64,000 nucleotides of DNA from Bacillus sp. V5-8f (lineage in GTDB: Bacteria; Bacillota; Bacilli; Bacillales; DSM-1321): the NCBI RefSeq assembly GCF_002863565.1, contig NZ_PGUW01000024.1:1-64000 (forward strand). The letters run 5' to 3'. The number at the start of each line of letters is the position of its first letter. Position 1 is the first letter of the stretch. A program made the translations under genes and the position numbers. Below the pieces are notes generated by a model. That model searched no databases. It worked only from the letters and a program-made list of their open reading frames with translations, and was not told the origin of the DNA. Of the stretch, positions 1 to 9,025 are shown piece after piece.

Positions 1-24
1 CGGGTTCGAATCCCGTAGGGGTCA
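1..24 (+). tRNA. tRNA 3' end, probably tRNA-Glu (partial)
   Basis: The window opens inside a tRNA. The T arm (GGGTTCGAATCCC) and the acceptor 3' strand AGGGGTC with discriminator A are visible. CCA is not encoded, since TCC follows. The acceptor and T-arm bases resemble Bacillus tRNA-Glu from memory, but the anticodon lies outside the window, so the identity is an inference. Confidence 0.8.
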
Positions 25-28
25 TCCC

Positions 29-67
29 AAAAAGGAGACAGTATATTACTTATACTGTCTCCTTTTT
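29..67 (+). terminator. Rho-independent terminator after the tRNA
   Basis: A perfect 17-bp stem (29-45 with 51-67) has a 5-nt loop and ends in a T-rich tract. It follows the tRNA by four bases and so ends its transcript. Confidence 0.9.
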
Positions 68-88
68 CTTTTAATCTATATCTGTTCA

Positions 89-856
89 TTATTTGTGCCG
101 GTTTCGGCGTTCGTTCTTTACGTAACCATCTGATTGTTTAAAAGGAATATCTCCTAATTGAGACTCAATCCCTTCTTCGTCCAATCTGTCTTCGTATTCT
201 TCTTGCTCCTTCGACCTGAACATTTTCGGGTTCTTACCGTCCATATCATTCCCAAGAAAGCTCTCATAATCTTCAGGGAAGGCATCATTTTCATTTTCAG
301 TTTTATATAATGTATCATAGGACTGATGGTCGCCAGTGTAATCCGCTGGAGTCTCTGATGTGCCGAACCGGGCCAGTTCTCCGAAACTGTCTTCTTTATC
401 GTTTATTTCACTGCCATCGCGACGGTTTTCAAAATGATCTCCAAGAGAAGGCTTGAGTACTTGTTCCTCAACTGGACGATCAACTATACGAAGATTTTCA
501 GGTGTGTGTTCCACACAGTATAATGTAGAGGGCACAGCCTGTAGCCGGTCGTAAGGAATTTCCTCACCACATGTTCTGCACGTGCCATATGTTCCATCTT
601 CTATTGCATTCAGGGCGTTATCAACTTTTTCAATTTCCGCCTCCGCATGCTCGTCAATAGCCATATTTCGTCCACGTTCGTATAGCTCCGTTCCCATATC
701 TGCTGGATGATTATCGTATGAACTCAGTTCCCCAACGGATTCGGTTTGACTTGTATTGAACCAGCTTTCTTCATCTTGCTTAATTCTATTTTGGAGCTGC
801 TTCTTTTCATTAAGTAGTTCTTGTTTTAATGTATGAATTTGTTCATTGGTAGCCAT
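89..856 (-). CDS. yteA: YteA-family TraR/DksA-type zinc-finger protein
   Basis: This is a DksA/TraR C4-type zinc-finger protein of about 255 residues, close to the YteA family that is annotated as sporulation-associated in bacilli. The N-terminal third is a charged coiled-coil-like helix. The finger lies near residues 92-120 with CRTC and a distal YCVEH, so the fourth ligand may not be a cysteine. The C-terminus is acidic and low in complexity. A longer frame opens at GTG 865, but AAGGAG (865-870) overlaps that codon, so ATG 856 (spacing 8) or 859 is preferred. It lies downstream of, and on the same strand as, menA, which has its own terminator. Its target is unknown; family assignment is from motifs. 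Confidence 0.85.
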   Translation of the reverse strand: MATNEQIHTLKQELLNEKKQLQNRIKQDEESWFNTSQTESVGELSSYDNHPADMGTELYERGRNMAIDEHAEAEIEKVDNALNAIEDGTYGTCRTCGEEIPYDRLQAVPSTLYCVEHTPENLRIVDRPVEEQVLKPSLGDHFENRRDGSEINDKEDSFGELARFGTSETPADYTGDHQSYDTLYKTENENDAFPEDYESFLGNDMDGKNPKMFRSKEQEEYEDRLDEEGIESQLGDIPFKQSDGYVKNERRNRHK

Positions 857-970
857 CATATGCACTCCTTACCTTTTTATTAAATTCTTGTCTGGAATAT
901 AAGTTAAATACCCGAACACGCAGTAAAGGAAACTATGCAAATTTTGCAAGGCTCCAACCATATATGGAAT

Positions 971-1003
971 AAAAAATACCCTTGCCTACTGGCAAGGGTA
1001 TTT
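971..1003 (-). terminator. Terminator of menA
   Basis: A perfect 13-bp stem (974-986 with 991-1003) has a TACT/AGTA loop. Read on the minus strand it ends in six T residues, immediately after the menA stop codon. Confidence 0.9.
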
Positions 1004-1007
1004 ACTA

Positions 1008-1946
1008 CTAGATGAAATAGCTGATAAACAGACCGACTGATAAAAGGAAACCAAAAATGGTATTCGTTTGGGCGGTTGCTTTCATCGCAGGCATCATTTG
1101 AATTGGGACTGTCTTTCCGATAAATCCTTTTGTTGCCTTAACGGCTTTTGGAATGCTTAGGAACACCAATAGGACCCACGGGGAAACCGTTTCGGTAGCG
1201 GTTAGCCCTATCATCCATAAATATGAAACAGAAAACATTATACCGAGTAAGAATACCGCTTTTTTTCGTCCAATTAATATAGCAAGTGTTTTTCTCCCAT
1301 TTGCCTTATCTCCATCCAAATCACGGATGTTATTGGACAAATTAATCAAGCCAACCAGAATTCCTATAGGTATTGCCACTAGAATGGATAATCTAGATAC
1401 ATTCCCTGCTTGGATGAAAAAAGAAATTAAAATGATTAGAAAGCCCATAAAGAAACCCGCGAAGAGCTCTCCGAACGGTGTAGACGATATAGGAAGTGGA
1501 CCGCCGGTATATAAGTAGCCAATAGCCATGCATAATAAGCCTATAACAGCAAGCCACCAGGATGATTCTATGCAAATATACACTCCTAGAAGTGTGGCAA
1601 TTGCGTAAAGAGCAAGCGCCAGTTTTAGCACAGTTTTTGGGGCCATTCCGTCCCTAACGATTGCGCCACCGATGCCAATTGATTCTTCCGTATCCAAACC
1701 CCGCTTAAAGTCATAATACTCGTTAAACATATTGGTGGCAGCTTGGATCAGCAAGCTAGCAACAAGCATAGCAATGAACAAAAGGCCATTAATGTCATTG
1801 GATTGCATAGCCAAAGCGGTGCCAATTAAGACCGGAATAAAACCGGCAGTCAATGTATGCGGCCGAGTGAGCTGCCAAAGAACCTTCCAGTTGCGTTTAG
1901 AATCCTGGAGGAGTGGAGCCGATTCAGTGTGAGTTCTCATTTGCAT
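1008..1946 (-). CDS. menA: 1,4-dihydroxy-2-naphthoate polyprenyltransferase
   Basis: This integral membrane UbiA-family enzyme joins a polyprenyl chain to 1,4-dihydroxy-2-naphthoate and releases CO2, giving demethylmenaquinone. The 312-residue length fits. Two Asp-rich prenyl-diphosphate/Mg motifs are visible: NEYYDFKRGLD near residue 75 and NIRDLDGDKANGRKT near residue 205. About eight hydrophobic segments separate them. The ATG has a GGGGAG ribosome site. It is divergent from menF across about 300 bp, so menaquinone head and tail steps sit back to back. Confidence 0.96.
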   Translation of the reverse strand: MQMRTHTESAPLLQDSKRNWKVLWQLTRPHTLTAGFIPVLIGTALAMQSNDINGLLFIAMLVASLLIQAATNMFNEYYDFKRGLDTEESIGIGGAIVRDGMAPKTVLKLALALYAIATLLGVYICIESSWWLAVIGLLCMAIGYLYTGGPLPISSTPFGELFAGFFMGFLIILISFFIQAGNVSRLSILVAIPIGILVGLINLSNNIRDLDGDKANGRKTLAILIGRKKAVFLLGIMFSVSYLWMIGLTATETVSPWVLLVFLSIPKAVKATKGFIGKTVPIQMMPAMKATAQTNTIFGFLLSVGLFISYFI

Positions 1947-2170
1947 TGATTCTCTCCCCTGATAATGTATTTCTATTTTGACTGCAACAGATTAAATGTG
2001 TACAAATCGTTACAGATTAAGTGTAGAAAAACAAGAGGTTGGTGTCAATGCTTTTTAGGATAAACTCCCCAGATTACCTGCTGATTGCACGTGATTATTC
2101 GTAGAAAATGTATATTATTATATAATAAGGAAAAAAGTTGGTTTATCATATATGTAGAATGTTTGAATGT

Positions 2171-2200
2171 TTGACATAGGGATAAATCGGGGTGTATCTT
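2171..2200 (+). promoter_or_regulatory. Candidate sigma-A promoter of the menF operon
   Basis: A consensus -35 TTGACA (2171-2176) is followed 18 bp later by TATCTT (2195-2200), about 50 bp before the menF start. The rest of the menA-menF intergenic region (1947-2250) is AT-rich, including a TATAAT at 2121-2126 without a clear -35. I see no riboswitch in it. Confidence 0.5.
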
Positions 2201-2250
2201 TAAATAAGTTTGCTAAAGCTTTTTAAAGGAAAGGACAGGGGGATTTTGTT

Positions 2251-3657
2251 TTGGCCATCTCACACGAAAGTGAGCTGATTGAAGGGCTTCAAAAGGCACT
2301 TTCAGAAGCAAAAAGAAAACAGCATAAAGTCCTCTTCAGCGAAGTTGTGGAAGTTGATATTATCAACCCCCTTTCATTTTATCGGGCAGGAAGAGAAAAT
2401 TATCTCGGTGAACGTTTTTTTTGGCAAGATCCTGCGAAAGAATTGATCATTGCCGGGTTGGGAAAAGCTGAGACAATCCAGGCCGAAGCACGTGGCTCAC
2501 GGTTTAGGGATGTTGAACATAACTGGTTGGCCCTTATTGGTGATGCAGTTAAAACAGGGATCCTTCAAAAGGCTGGAACAGGGCCATTGTTATTTGGCGG
2601 ATTTTCTTTTGACCACAAAAAGAGCGATTCCATTTTATGGGATCAATTTGGAGATAATTTATTCTATATTCCTACATTCATGTTGTCTATCGTGAATGGA
2701 CAAGGCTTTTTAACAACTAATTTAATTTGTTCGCCTGAAGACCATATACAGCTCTTCATGAAAAAGATAAATGAACGGGATACGCTGTTGAACGGAGCGG
2801 CGAGTTTGGAGCCTGGAAAACAGGTACTGTTGGAACAAAGGGAAATCTCACCTGACCAATGGAAAGATACCGTTGCGACAACTATAAATGAAATAAAGGA
2901 AACAGATTTGGAAAAATTGGTTCTTGCGAGGGAGATGCGGCTTGTTTTTAAAGACCCCGTTTATTCGGAGCGGGTTTTGGAAAACTTATCCCGTGAACAG
3001 AAGGCAAGTTTTATATTTAGTTTGGAAGTCGGAAGCGACTGCTTTATAGGAGCGTCTCCTGAACGGTTAATCAAGAAGACTGGCGGGGAGATGTTTTCGA
3101 CATGCCTTGCAGGTTCGATTGCAAGAGGTAAGGACAAGCAGGATGATGATATGCTAGGGCATATGCTGCTGCATGACCAGAAAAATCTGATCGAACATAA
3201 ATATGTCGTGTCCATGATCGAACAAGCAATAAAATCTGTTTGCCATTCAGTGGATATACCTAAAAACCCCATTTTAATGAAAAACAGGCACATCCAGCAT
3301 TTATATACTCCTGTTAAGGGTATTTGCGATGAATTTGTTTCTATCTTCGATGTAATGGATAAGCTTCACCCAACACCCGCACTTGGCGGATTGCCGAAAG
3401 AAAAAGCGGTAATCAGGATTCGTGAATTAGAACAACTTGAACGCGGTTTTTATGCTGGGCCAATTGGATGGGCGGATTCTTATGGAAACGGTGAATTTGC
3501 GGTAGCTATCCGGTCAGCATTATTGCAGGGGAAAGAAGCGTCCCTTTTTGCGGGATGTGGGATTGTAGAAAGTTCGACGCCTGAAAGCGAATATATTGAA
3601 ACTTCAATCAAATTTAAGCCAATGCTAAGTGCCCTAGGAGGAATGCTGCATGAATGA
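2251..3657 (+). CDS. menF: Isochorismate synthase MenF
   Basis: It converts chorismate to isochorismate, the entry step of menaquinone synthesis. It is a cytosolic chorismate-binding-family enzyme of 468 residues, the usual length. C-terminal family motifs are visible: HPTPALGG near residue 374, GFYAGPIGW near 400 and GEFAVAIRSA near 415. The start is TTG 2251 behind AGGGGGAT. It overlaps menD by 8 nt, so translation of the two is likely coupled. It is the first gene of menFDHBE. Confidence 0.96.
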   Translation: MAISHESELIEGLQKALSEAKRKQHKVLFSEVVEVDIINPLSFYRAGRENYLGERFFWQDPAKELIIAGLGKAETIQAEARGSRFRDVEHNWLALIGDAVKTGILQKAGTGPLLFGGFSFDHKKSDSILWDQFGDNLFYIPTFMLSIVNGQGFLTTNLICSPEDHIQLFMKKINERDTLLNGAASLEPGKQVLLEQREISPDQWKDTVATTINEIKETDLEKLVLAREMRLVFKDPVYSERVLENLSREQKASFIFSLEVGSDCFIGASPERLIKKTGGEMFSTCLAGSIARGKDKQDDDMLGHMLLHDQKNLIEHKYVVSMIEQAIKSVCHSVDIPKNPILMKNRHIQHLYTPVKGICDEFVSIFDVMDKLHPTPALGGLPKEKAVIRIRELEQLERGFYAGPIGWADSYGNGEFAVAIRSALLQGKEASLFAGCGIVESSTPESEYIETSIKFKPMLSALGGMLHE

Positions 3658-5404
3658 CAGAAAAGCGTTAACAGCATACACGGCATCATTTATTGATGAA
3701 CTTGCCTTGAATCATGTGAAACATGTTGTTGTGAGTCCAGGATCAAGGTCAACCCCTCTGGCACTGATGCTTGCTGAACATCCGGATATTACGGTACACA
3801 TAAATATAGATGAACGGTCAGCTGGTTTTTTTGCTCTTGGACTGGCAAAGGCACTCCGTGAACCTGTAGGTATGGTGTGTACGTCGGGAACGGCGACTGC
3901 GAACTATTATCCGGCTATTATCGAGGCCTATTATTCAAGGGTGCCTTTAATTGTACTAACAGCAGACCGGCCTCATGAACTTCGGGATGTAGGAGCGCCG
4001 CAAGCCATTAACCAAATTCATTTATATGGAAAACATGTGAAGTGGTTTGTGGAAATGGCTCTCCCTGAAGAATCTGAAGAAATGGTGAGGTACTCAAGAA
4101 CAATTGGGTCAAGGGCAGTGGCCACAGCTACACAGGAGCCGGCCGGACCGGTACACTTGAACTTTCCGTTTCGTGAACCTCTTGTTCCATTTATGGACGA
4201 GGCCAAAAAATTTAGGGAAGGACAGCAAGTTAGTACTTCTACTGTAAATGTACATGGCGGTGAACTTGTGCTGTCTCCTGAAGCATTACACTCTGTTGTT
4301 AAGTTAATTGAAGGCTCCAGGCAGGGAATTATCGTATGTGGTGAGCTAGAGAGTGATGAGAAAAGGGCGGCCATTATTTCTTTATCGAAAATGCTTTCTT
4401 TTCCGATACTGGCCGATCCATTATCACAATTAAGAAGTGGAAGCCAGAATGTTAACAACATCATTGACTGTTATGATACGTTTTTGCGAGATGAACATGC
4501 TTCAAAGCTTCTAGCGCCAGATTTGGTTCTGCGTTTTGGTCCAATGCCTGTTTCAAAATCATTGTTATTATTTTTAAAAAAGCATAAAGGGGCCAAGCAT
4601 CTTGTAGTAGATAGCGGTGGAGGATGGAGAGAACCTGCTGGTTTAGTATCTGACATGATATATAGCAATGAAGTTTTGTTTAGTAAGGGTGTTTGCGCTG
4701 CCATTCAAACAAAAGGAAATACCTCTTGGCTTGAACGATGGAAAAAGCTAAACGTTGCAACGAAGGGAGCCCTTCAAACCATCCTCGATGAAGACGAATT
4801 AAGTGAAGGCAAGCTCTTTTTGATTCTTCAGGATTTAATGCCGAATTCATCTCATCTATTCGTTGGAAACAGCATGCCGATTCGGGATTTGGATACATTC
4901 TTTTTTACGGGCAAAAAGAAAATCAGGACATTTGCCAACCGAGGTGCCAATGGCATTGATGGTGTAGTATCCACAGCTCTCGGTGTTAGTACGGTATTAG
5001 ACAACACTGTCTTAGTCATTGGAGACTTGAGTTTTTTCCATGACATGAACGGACTGATGGCAGCCAAGCTGCAAAAGGCCAATATAACCATCTTACTTAT
5101 CAATAATGATGGAGGCGGTATTTTTTCTTTCTTGCCTCAGGCTTCCGAAAAGGAATACTTTGAAACATTATTTGGGACTCCCCACGGTCTTGATTTTTCC
5201 CATGCAGTTGCGTTATATGGAGGAAATTACACAAAAGCCGAGTCTTGGAGCGAATTTGCTTATGCCTTTACGAATTCGTTTGCTATACCCGGTTTGAAGG
5301 TTATTGAGGTGCAAACTGTAAGAGATTCTAATGTCGTAAAACACAGAGAATTGTGGAGTTTTGTTTCCCAGGAAATAAAACAGTCATTGTTTGAGGAAAA
5401 ATAA
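3650..5404 (+). CDS. menD: SEPHCHC synthase MenD
   Basis: This thiamine-diphosphate enzyme adds the succinyl semialdehyde unit of 2-oxoglutarate to isochorismate, giving 2-succinyl-5-enolpyruvyl-6-hydroxy-3-cyclohexene-1-carboxylate. The 584-residue length is normal. The N-terminal Pyr domain shows SPGSRSTPLA, and the PP domain has a GDLSFFHDMNGL cofactor/metal motif near residue 460. The ATG at 3650 has TAGGAGG inside the menF end, and its TAA stop shares a base with the menH ATG. This indicates tight operon coupling. Confidence 0.97.
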   Translation: MNDRKALTAYTASFIDELALNHVKHVVVSPGSRSTPLALMLAEHPDITVHINIDERSAGFFALGLAKALREPVGMVCTSGTATANYYPAIIEAYYSRVPLIVLTADRPHELRDVGAPQAINQIHLYGKHVKWFVEMALPEESEEMVRYSRTIGSRAVATATQEPAGPVHLNFPFREPLVPFMDEAKKFREGQQVSTSTVNVHGGELVLSPEALHSVVKLIEGSRQGIIVCGELESDEKRAAIISLSKMLSFPILADPLSQLRSGSQNVNNIIDCYDTFLRDEHASKLLAPDLVLRFGPMPVSKSLLLFLKKHKGAKHLVVDSGGGWREPAGLVSDMIYSNEVLFSKGVCAAIQTKGNTSWLERWKKLNVATKGALQTILDEDELSEGKLFLILQDLMPNSSHLFVGNSMPIRDLDTFFFTGKKKIRTFANRGANGIDGVVSTALGVSTVLDNTVLVIGDLSFFHDMNGLMAAKLQKANITILLINNDGGGIFSFLPQASEKEYFETLFGTPHGLDFSHAVALYGGNYTKAESWSEFAYAFTNSFAIPGLKVIEVQTVRDSNVVKHRELWSFVSQEIKQSLFEEK

Positions 5405-6237
5405 TGAAAATAATCAGTAACGGTGTCGAATATCACATTGAGATAAAGGGGGAAGGAGAGCCTTTGCTCCTTCTTCATGGTTTTACAGGCAACCTGAAAA
5501 CCTGGCTCCCTCTCGTTCAAATCTTAGAATCCAAGTATCGATTCATCATGGTGGACTTGATTGGCCATGGTAAGACGGACTCACCGGAAGATTATAAGAG
5601 GTATTCGATGGAAAAGGCTGCTAAAGATTTGAAAAATATTTTAGAGACTATTGACGTGAAAAAAACAAATGTTCTTGGTTACTCCATGGGTGGCCGCCTT
5701 GCTTTAAGTTTTGCTAGATCTTATCCAGAATATGTTGAGAGACTTATTCTCGAAAGTGCATCGCCTGGACTTAGGACAGAAGAAGAAAGAAGCATTCGAC
5801 AAGAAAGTGACCGAAAGTTGGCCGGACGGATCTTAGAAAAAGGCATTGCCGATTTTATCGATTATTGGGAATCCATTCCACTTTTTGAAAGCCAGAAAAA
5901 CCTGCCGCTTCAGAAGAAACTAGAAATTCGAAGGCAGCGTCTATTAAACTCGGAAACCGGCCTGGCGGGCAGCCTGCAAGGGATGGGGACGGGATCCCAG
6001 CCTTCCTGGTGGGATCAGTTGCAGCACATTGACTTTCCAGTCCTGCTTGTCACAGGGGAACTTGATCAGAAGTTCTGTAATATCGCGGACCAAATGAAAA
6101 ACGATATAAAAAATTGTGAATGGATAATAATAAAAGGTGCTGGACATGCGATTCATGTGGAAGTTGTCGAGAAGTTTGGTAAAATAGTAAGTGAGTTTTT
6201 ACAAAGGTATAAAGGAGGAGAAATGAATGGCAATTGA
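5404..6237 (+). CDS. menH: SHCHC synthase MenH (alpha/beta hydrolase)
   Basis: It eliminates pyruvate from SEPHCHC to give SHCHC, the third committed menaquinone step. It has an alpha/beta-hydrolase fold of 277 residues, with nucleophile elbow GYSMGG (Ser94), HGFTGN for the oxyanion region, and a C-terminal GHAIHVE histidine. It overlaps menD by one base and menB by 11 nt. Without its place in the men operon it would only be called a hydrolase; the context settles the role. Confidence 0.93.
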   Translation: MKIISNGVEYHIEIKGEGEPLLLLHGFTGNLKTWLPLVQILESKYRFIMVDLIGHGKTDSPEDYKRYSMEKAAKDLKNILETIDVKKTNVLGYSMGGRLALSFARSYPEYVERLILESASPGLRTEEERSIRQESDRKLAGRILEKGIADFIDYWESIPLFESQKNLPLQKKLEIRRQRLLNSETGLAGSLQGMGTGSQPSWWDQLQHIDFPVLLVTGELDQKFCNIADQMKNDIKNCEWIIIKGAGHAIHVEVVEKFGKIVSEFLQRYKGGEMNGN

Positions 6238-7045
6238 ATGGGCAACAGTCAGGGAATATGAAGATATTCTTTATCAAAGCTATAATGGAATTGCACGCAT
6301 TTCCATCAATCGTCCTGAGGTACATAATGCATTCCGTCCAAAAACGGTAATGGAATTAATTGATGCCTTCTCGAGGGCAAGAGATGATTCTAGTATAGGA
6401 GTCATCATTCTTACGGGAGAAGGTGGGAAGGCATTCTGTTCCGGCGGAGATCAAAAGGTTCGCGGCCACGGCGGTTATGTAGGGGAAGATGAAATTCCTC
6501 GTTTGAATGTTTTAGATCTACAAAGGTTAATTCGTGTTATTCCTAAGCCAGTTGTAGCAATGGTAGCAGGATATGCCATTGGCGGGGGACACGTGCTTCA
6601 TGTTGTCTGCGATTTAACAATTGCGGCGGACAACGCTGTATTTGGACAAACAGGACCAAAAGTAGGAAGCTTTGATGCAGGATACGGTTCTGGTTATCTT
6701 GCACGTATCGTCGGCCATAAAAAAGCCCGTGAAATTTGGTACTTGTGCCGACAATATAACGCCCAGGAAGCGCTTGATATGGGACTCGTCAATACGGTAG
6801 TACCTTTAGACGAGCTTGAAGCAGAGACGGTTAAATGGTGCGAAGAGATGCTTGAAAAGAGCCCTACAGCTCTTCGCTTCCTGAAAGCAGCCATGAACGC
6901 TGATACTGACGGGCTTGCCGGCTTGCAGCAGATGGCAGGGGATGCAACCCTTCTTTACTATACAACCGATGAAGCAAAAGAAGGCCGCGATGCGTTCAAA
7001 GAGAAGCGCAAACCGGATTTCGGGCAGTTCCCTCGCTTTCCGTGA
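6227..7045 (+). CDS. menB: 1,4-dihydroxy-2-naphthoyl-CoA synthase
   Basis: This crotonase-family enzyme closes the naphthoate ring by Dieckmann cyclisation of o-succinylbenzoyl-CoA. The 272-residue length is typical. Visible motifs are [10 protein letters not shown] (oxyanion hole and flexible loop), [11 protein letters not shown], and [18 protein letters not shown]. The ATG at 6227 has AAAGGAGGAG ten bases upstream inside menH. A terminator hairpin lies between menB and menE, so menE may be transcribed at a lower level. Confidence 0.97.
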   Translation: MAIEWATVREYEDILYQSYNGIARISINRPEVHNAFRPKTVMELIDAFSRARDDSSIGVIILTGEGGKAFCSGGDQKVRGHGGYVGEDEIPRLNVLDLQRLIRVIPKPVVAMVAGYAIGGGHVLHVVCDLTIAADNAVFGQTGPKVGSFDAGYGSGYLARIVGHKKAREIWYLCRQYNAQEALDMGLVNTVVPLDELEAETVKWCEEMLEKSPTALRFLKAAMNADTDGLAGLQQMAGDATLLYYTTDEAKEGRDAFKEKRKPDFGQFPRFP

Positions 7046-7074
7046 TTAATGTGCACATAGGCAATACTGAAACT

Positions 7075-7109
7075 AAAACAGCTTGACGGATTTCCGTCGA
7101 GCTGTTTTT
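7075..7109 (+). terminator. Terminator between menB and menE
   Basis: A 15-bp stem (7075-7089 with 7094-7108) contains one G-T pair and a 4-nt loop, and ends in T5. It sits inside the men operon, so it may be partial or may separate menE transcription. Confidence 0.8.
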
Positions 7110-7155
7110 ATACCATTAAACATTAGAAATTCTCTTAAAAGGAGAAAGATAAAAG

Positions 7156-8649
7156 ATGATAACGGGAGAAAGACTTCCAAATTGGCTGAAAAAAAGAGCT
7201 GAAATTACCCCTGAGAGGGTTGCTATTGAATTTCGAGATAGACAATATACATTTCGCGAGCTTGATAAATTGGCGGAGGAAAATGCAAGGAGGCTTGTCT
7301 CCCTTGGTCTCCAGAAAGGAGATACTTGCGCCTTTTTATTAAGAAACCATATTGATAGTGTGATTATGATTCATGCGCTGTTCAATTTAGGGATTACCAT
7401 TGTCATGTTGAACAGCAGATTAACAGCTAAAGAATTAAGCTGGCAAATCGCAGACAGCGAGTCTAAGTGGTTAATAACAGAGGGGGGCTTCTCTGACAAG
7501 CTTGAAGGGATTGCAGCGGAACTCCCACGGGTCCAAATCTTAATAAAAGAAGAAGTAATGTTGCTTCCTGCTAAGTCCAAGTCATATACCGAGGAAGAAT
7601 TTGTACTCACAGATGCTGCGACAATCATGTACACATCAGGTACAACCGGAAAGCCTAAGGGTGTGATCCAGACGTTCGGGAATCATTGGTGGAGTGCCAT
7701 GGGATCTGTTCTAAATCTCGGACTTACAGAAGAAGATTGTTGGTTTTGCGCCGTTCCCATTTTTCACATCAGCGGTCTTTCAATCCTGATGAGAAATGTG
7801 GTTTACGGAATGAAGATCATCCTTGTAGAGACATTTAATGAGGAAGAAGCAAATGAAATGATCATGAAAAAAGGGGTTACTATCATATCGGTTGTTGCAG
7901 CGATGTTAAACCGGATGTTGCTTGCCCTGGGTGAGCAGCGCTATCCTGACCATTTCCGCTGTATGCTTCTAGGCGGGGGGCCGGCATCTAAACATCTTCT
8001 GGAGGAAAGTAAAAGAAAGCGGATTCCGGTTTATCAAACGTATGGTATGACCGAAACATCTTCTCAAATTGTCACCCTTGCGCCCGAGTACAGCATGAAG
8101 AAAATTGGTTCTGCAGGGAAGCCATTGTTTCCTTCACAACTGAAAATTGAGGTTGATGGCCGCACTGCATCACCAGATGAACCAGGTGAAATTGTAGTGG
8201 CGGGTCCAAATGTAACCAAGGGCTATTTAAACAGGGAGGAAGAAACGAGCCGGGCGATAAAGAATGGCTGGCTGTATACTGGGGATATAGGATATTTAGA
8301 CAGTGAAGGGTTTTTATACGTAATGGACCGCCGATCGGATTTGATTATTTCTGGCGGAGAGAATGTGTATCCTGCAGAAATAGAGTCGGTTTTAAGCTTG
8401 CATCCTGCAGTTTTTGAAGCAGGTGTCTCGTCGATGAGTGACATGAAGTGGGGGCAAATACCGGTTGCGTTTGTTGTCCCGTATCCTGACATGAAGCCGG
8501 CTGAAGCTGAGCTTATTGAATTTTGTAGAGATCAGTTAGCACCCTACAAGGTTCCGGGGGAGATCGTTTTCTGCGAGTCTTTGCCGCGGAATGCATCAAA
8601 TAAACTGCTGCGTCGTGAGCTGAAAAAGCGGCTGGAGGAACGTGGATAA
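7156..8649 (+). CDS. menE: o-Succinylbenzoate-CoA ligase
   Basis: It activates o-succinylbenzoate with ATP and CoA, making the MenB substrate. It is an ANL-superfamily adenylate-forming enzyme of 497 residues. In order it shows the P-loop YTSGTTGKPKG (near 157), the adenine motif YQTYGMTE (near 295), YTGDIGYLD, the hinge DRRSDLIISGGENVYP, and the C-terminal catalytic lysine in NASNKLLR. AAAAGGAGAA precedes the ATG. In B. subtilis menC follows; here it does not. Confidence 0.95.
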   Translation: MITGERLPNWLKKRAEITPERVAIEFRDRQYTFRELDKLAEENARRLVSLGLQKGDTCAFLLRNHIDSVIMIHALFNLGITIVMLNSRLTAKELSWQIADSESKWLITEGGFSDKLEGIAAELPRVQILIKEEVMLLPAKSKSYTEEEFVLTDAATIMYTSGTTGKPKGVIQTFGNHWWSAMGSVLNLGLTEEDCWFCAVPIFHISGLSILMRNVVYGMKIILVETFNEEEANEMIMKKGVTIISVVAAMLNRMLLALGEQRYPDHFRCMLLGGGPASKHLLEESKRKRIPVYQTYGMTETSSQIVTLAPEYSMKKIGSAGKPLFPSQLKIEVDGRTASPDEPGEIVVAGPNVTKGYLNREEETSRAIKNGWLYTGDIGYLDSEGFLYVMDRRSDLIISGGENVYPAEIESVLSLHPAVFEAGVSSMSDMKWGQIPVAFVVPYPDMKPAEAELIEFCRDQLAPYKVPGEIVFCESLPRNASNKLLRRELKKRLEERG

Positions 8650-8700
8650 CAGTCTGTATTGAACCTAGAAAAGGATAGGTGAAAGGCAATTTTTAAAGCC

Positions 8701-8736
8701 CCTATTTTTTATAAAATAGGCGAATGTCGCTTTTTT
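8701..8736 (+). terminator. Probable terminator after menE
   Basis: An 8-bp hairpin (CCTATTTT with AAAATAGG, 8701-8720) is followed by a short GCGA/TCGC hairpin and six T residues (8731-8736). This probably ends the men operon. Confidence 0.6.
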
Positions 8737-8809
8737 CGGCTGGATGGAACTCTGTATAATATAATTAATCACCATCAGTATAACACCAGAGGCAGGGAGC
8801 TGAAGATTT

Positions 8810-8950
8810 ATGAAAAAGCCTTACCTTATAGCTGAAATTCTTTTAAAAAGAGGAATGCCTATTACTGTTGTGAAGGAGATTACTAATCTGGCCGATCATG
8901 AAATCCGGCGCTTAAAGATCAGTTCTACTGAGCCGAACACTGCTTTATAA
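8810..8950 (+). CDS. Small ORF, 46 aa, unknown
   Basis: I do not recognise this product. It is a basic 46-residue protein starting MKKPYLIAEILLKRG. Its middle (PITVVKEITNLADHEIRRLK) has the spacing of a helix-turn-helix or of the short C-terminal helices seen in Rpn-type nucleases; that likeness is an inference. A GGCAGGGAG ribosome site precedes the ATG, a TATAAT lies at 8755-8760, and a terminator follows at 8964. It therefore looks like an independent short gene. It is not cotranscribed with dctR, which runs the other way. Confidence 0.5.
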   Translation: MKKPYLIAEILLKRGMPITVVKEITNLADHEIRRLKISSTEPNTAL

Positions 8951-8963
8951 TTTATAGACAAAC

Positions 8964-9012
8964 AAAGGACCGGGATTAAGGTGTGAAATAGCGCCGGTTT
9001 CCGGTCCTTTTT
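8964..9012 (+). terminator. Terminator after the 46-aa ORF
   Basis: A 10-bp stem AAAGGACCGG/CCGGTCCTTT (8964-8973 with 9001-9010) has a 27-nt loop and a T tract on the plus strand. It lies between convergent genes and may also slow dctR transcripts. Confidence 0.65.
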
Positions 9013-9025
9013 ACGCAGCGCATTT

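Noticed and set aside
1153..1518. 121-codon open frame antisense to menA
   Set aside because: Fully inside menA with no own signals or known family.
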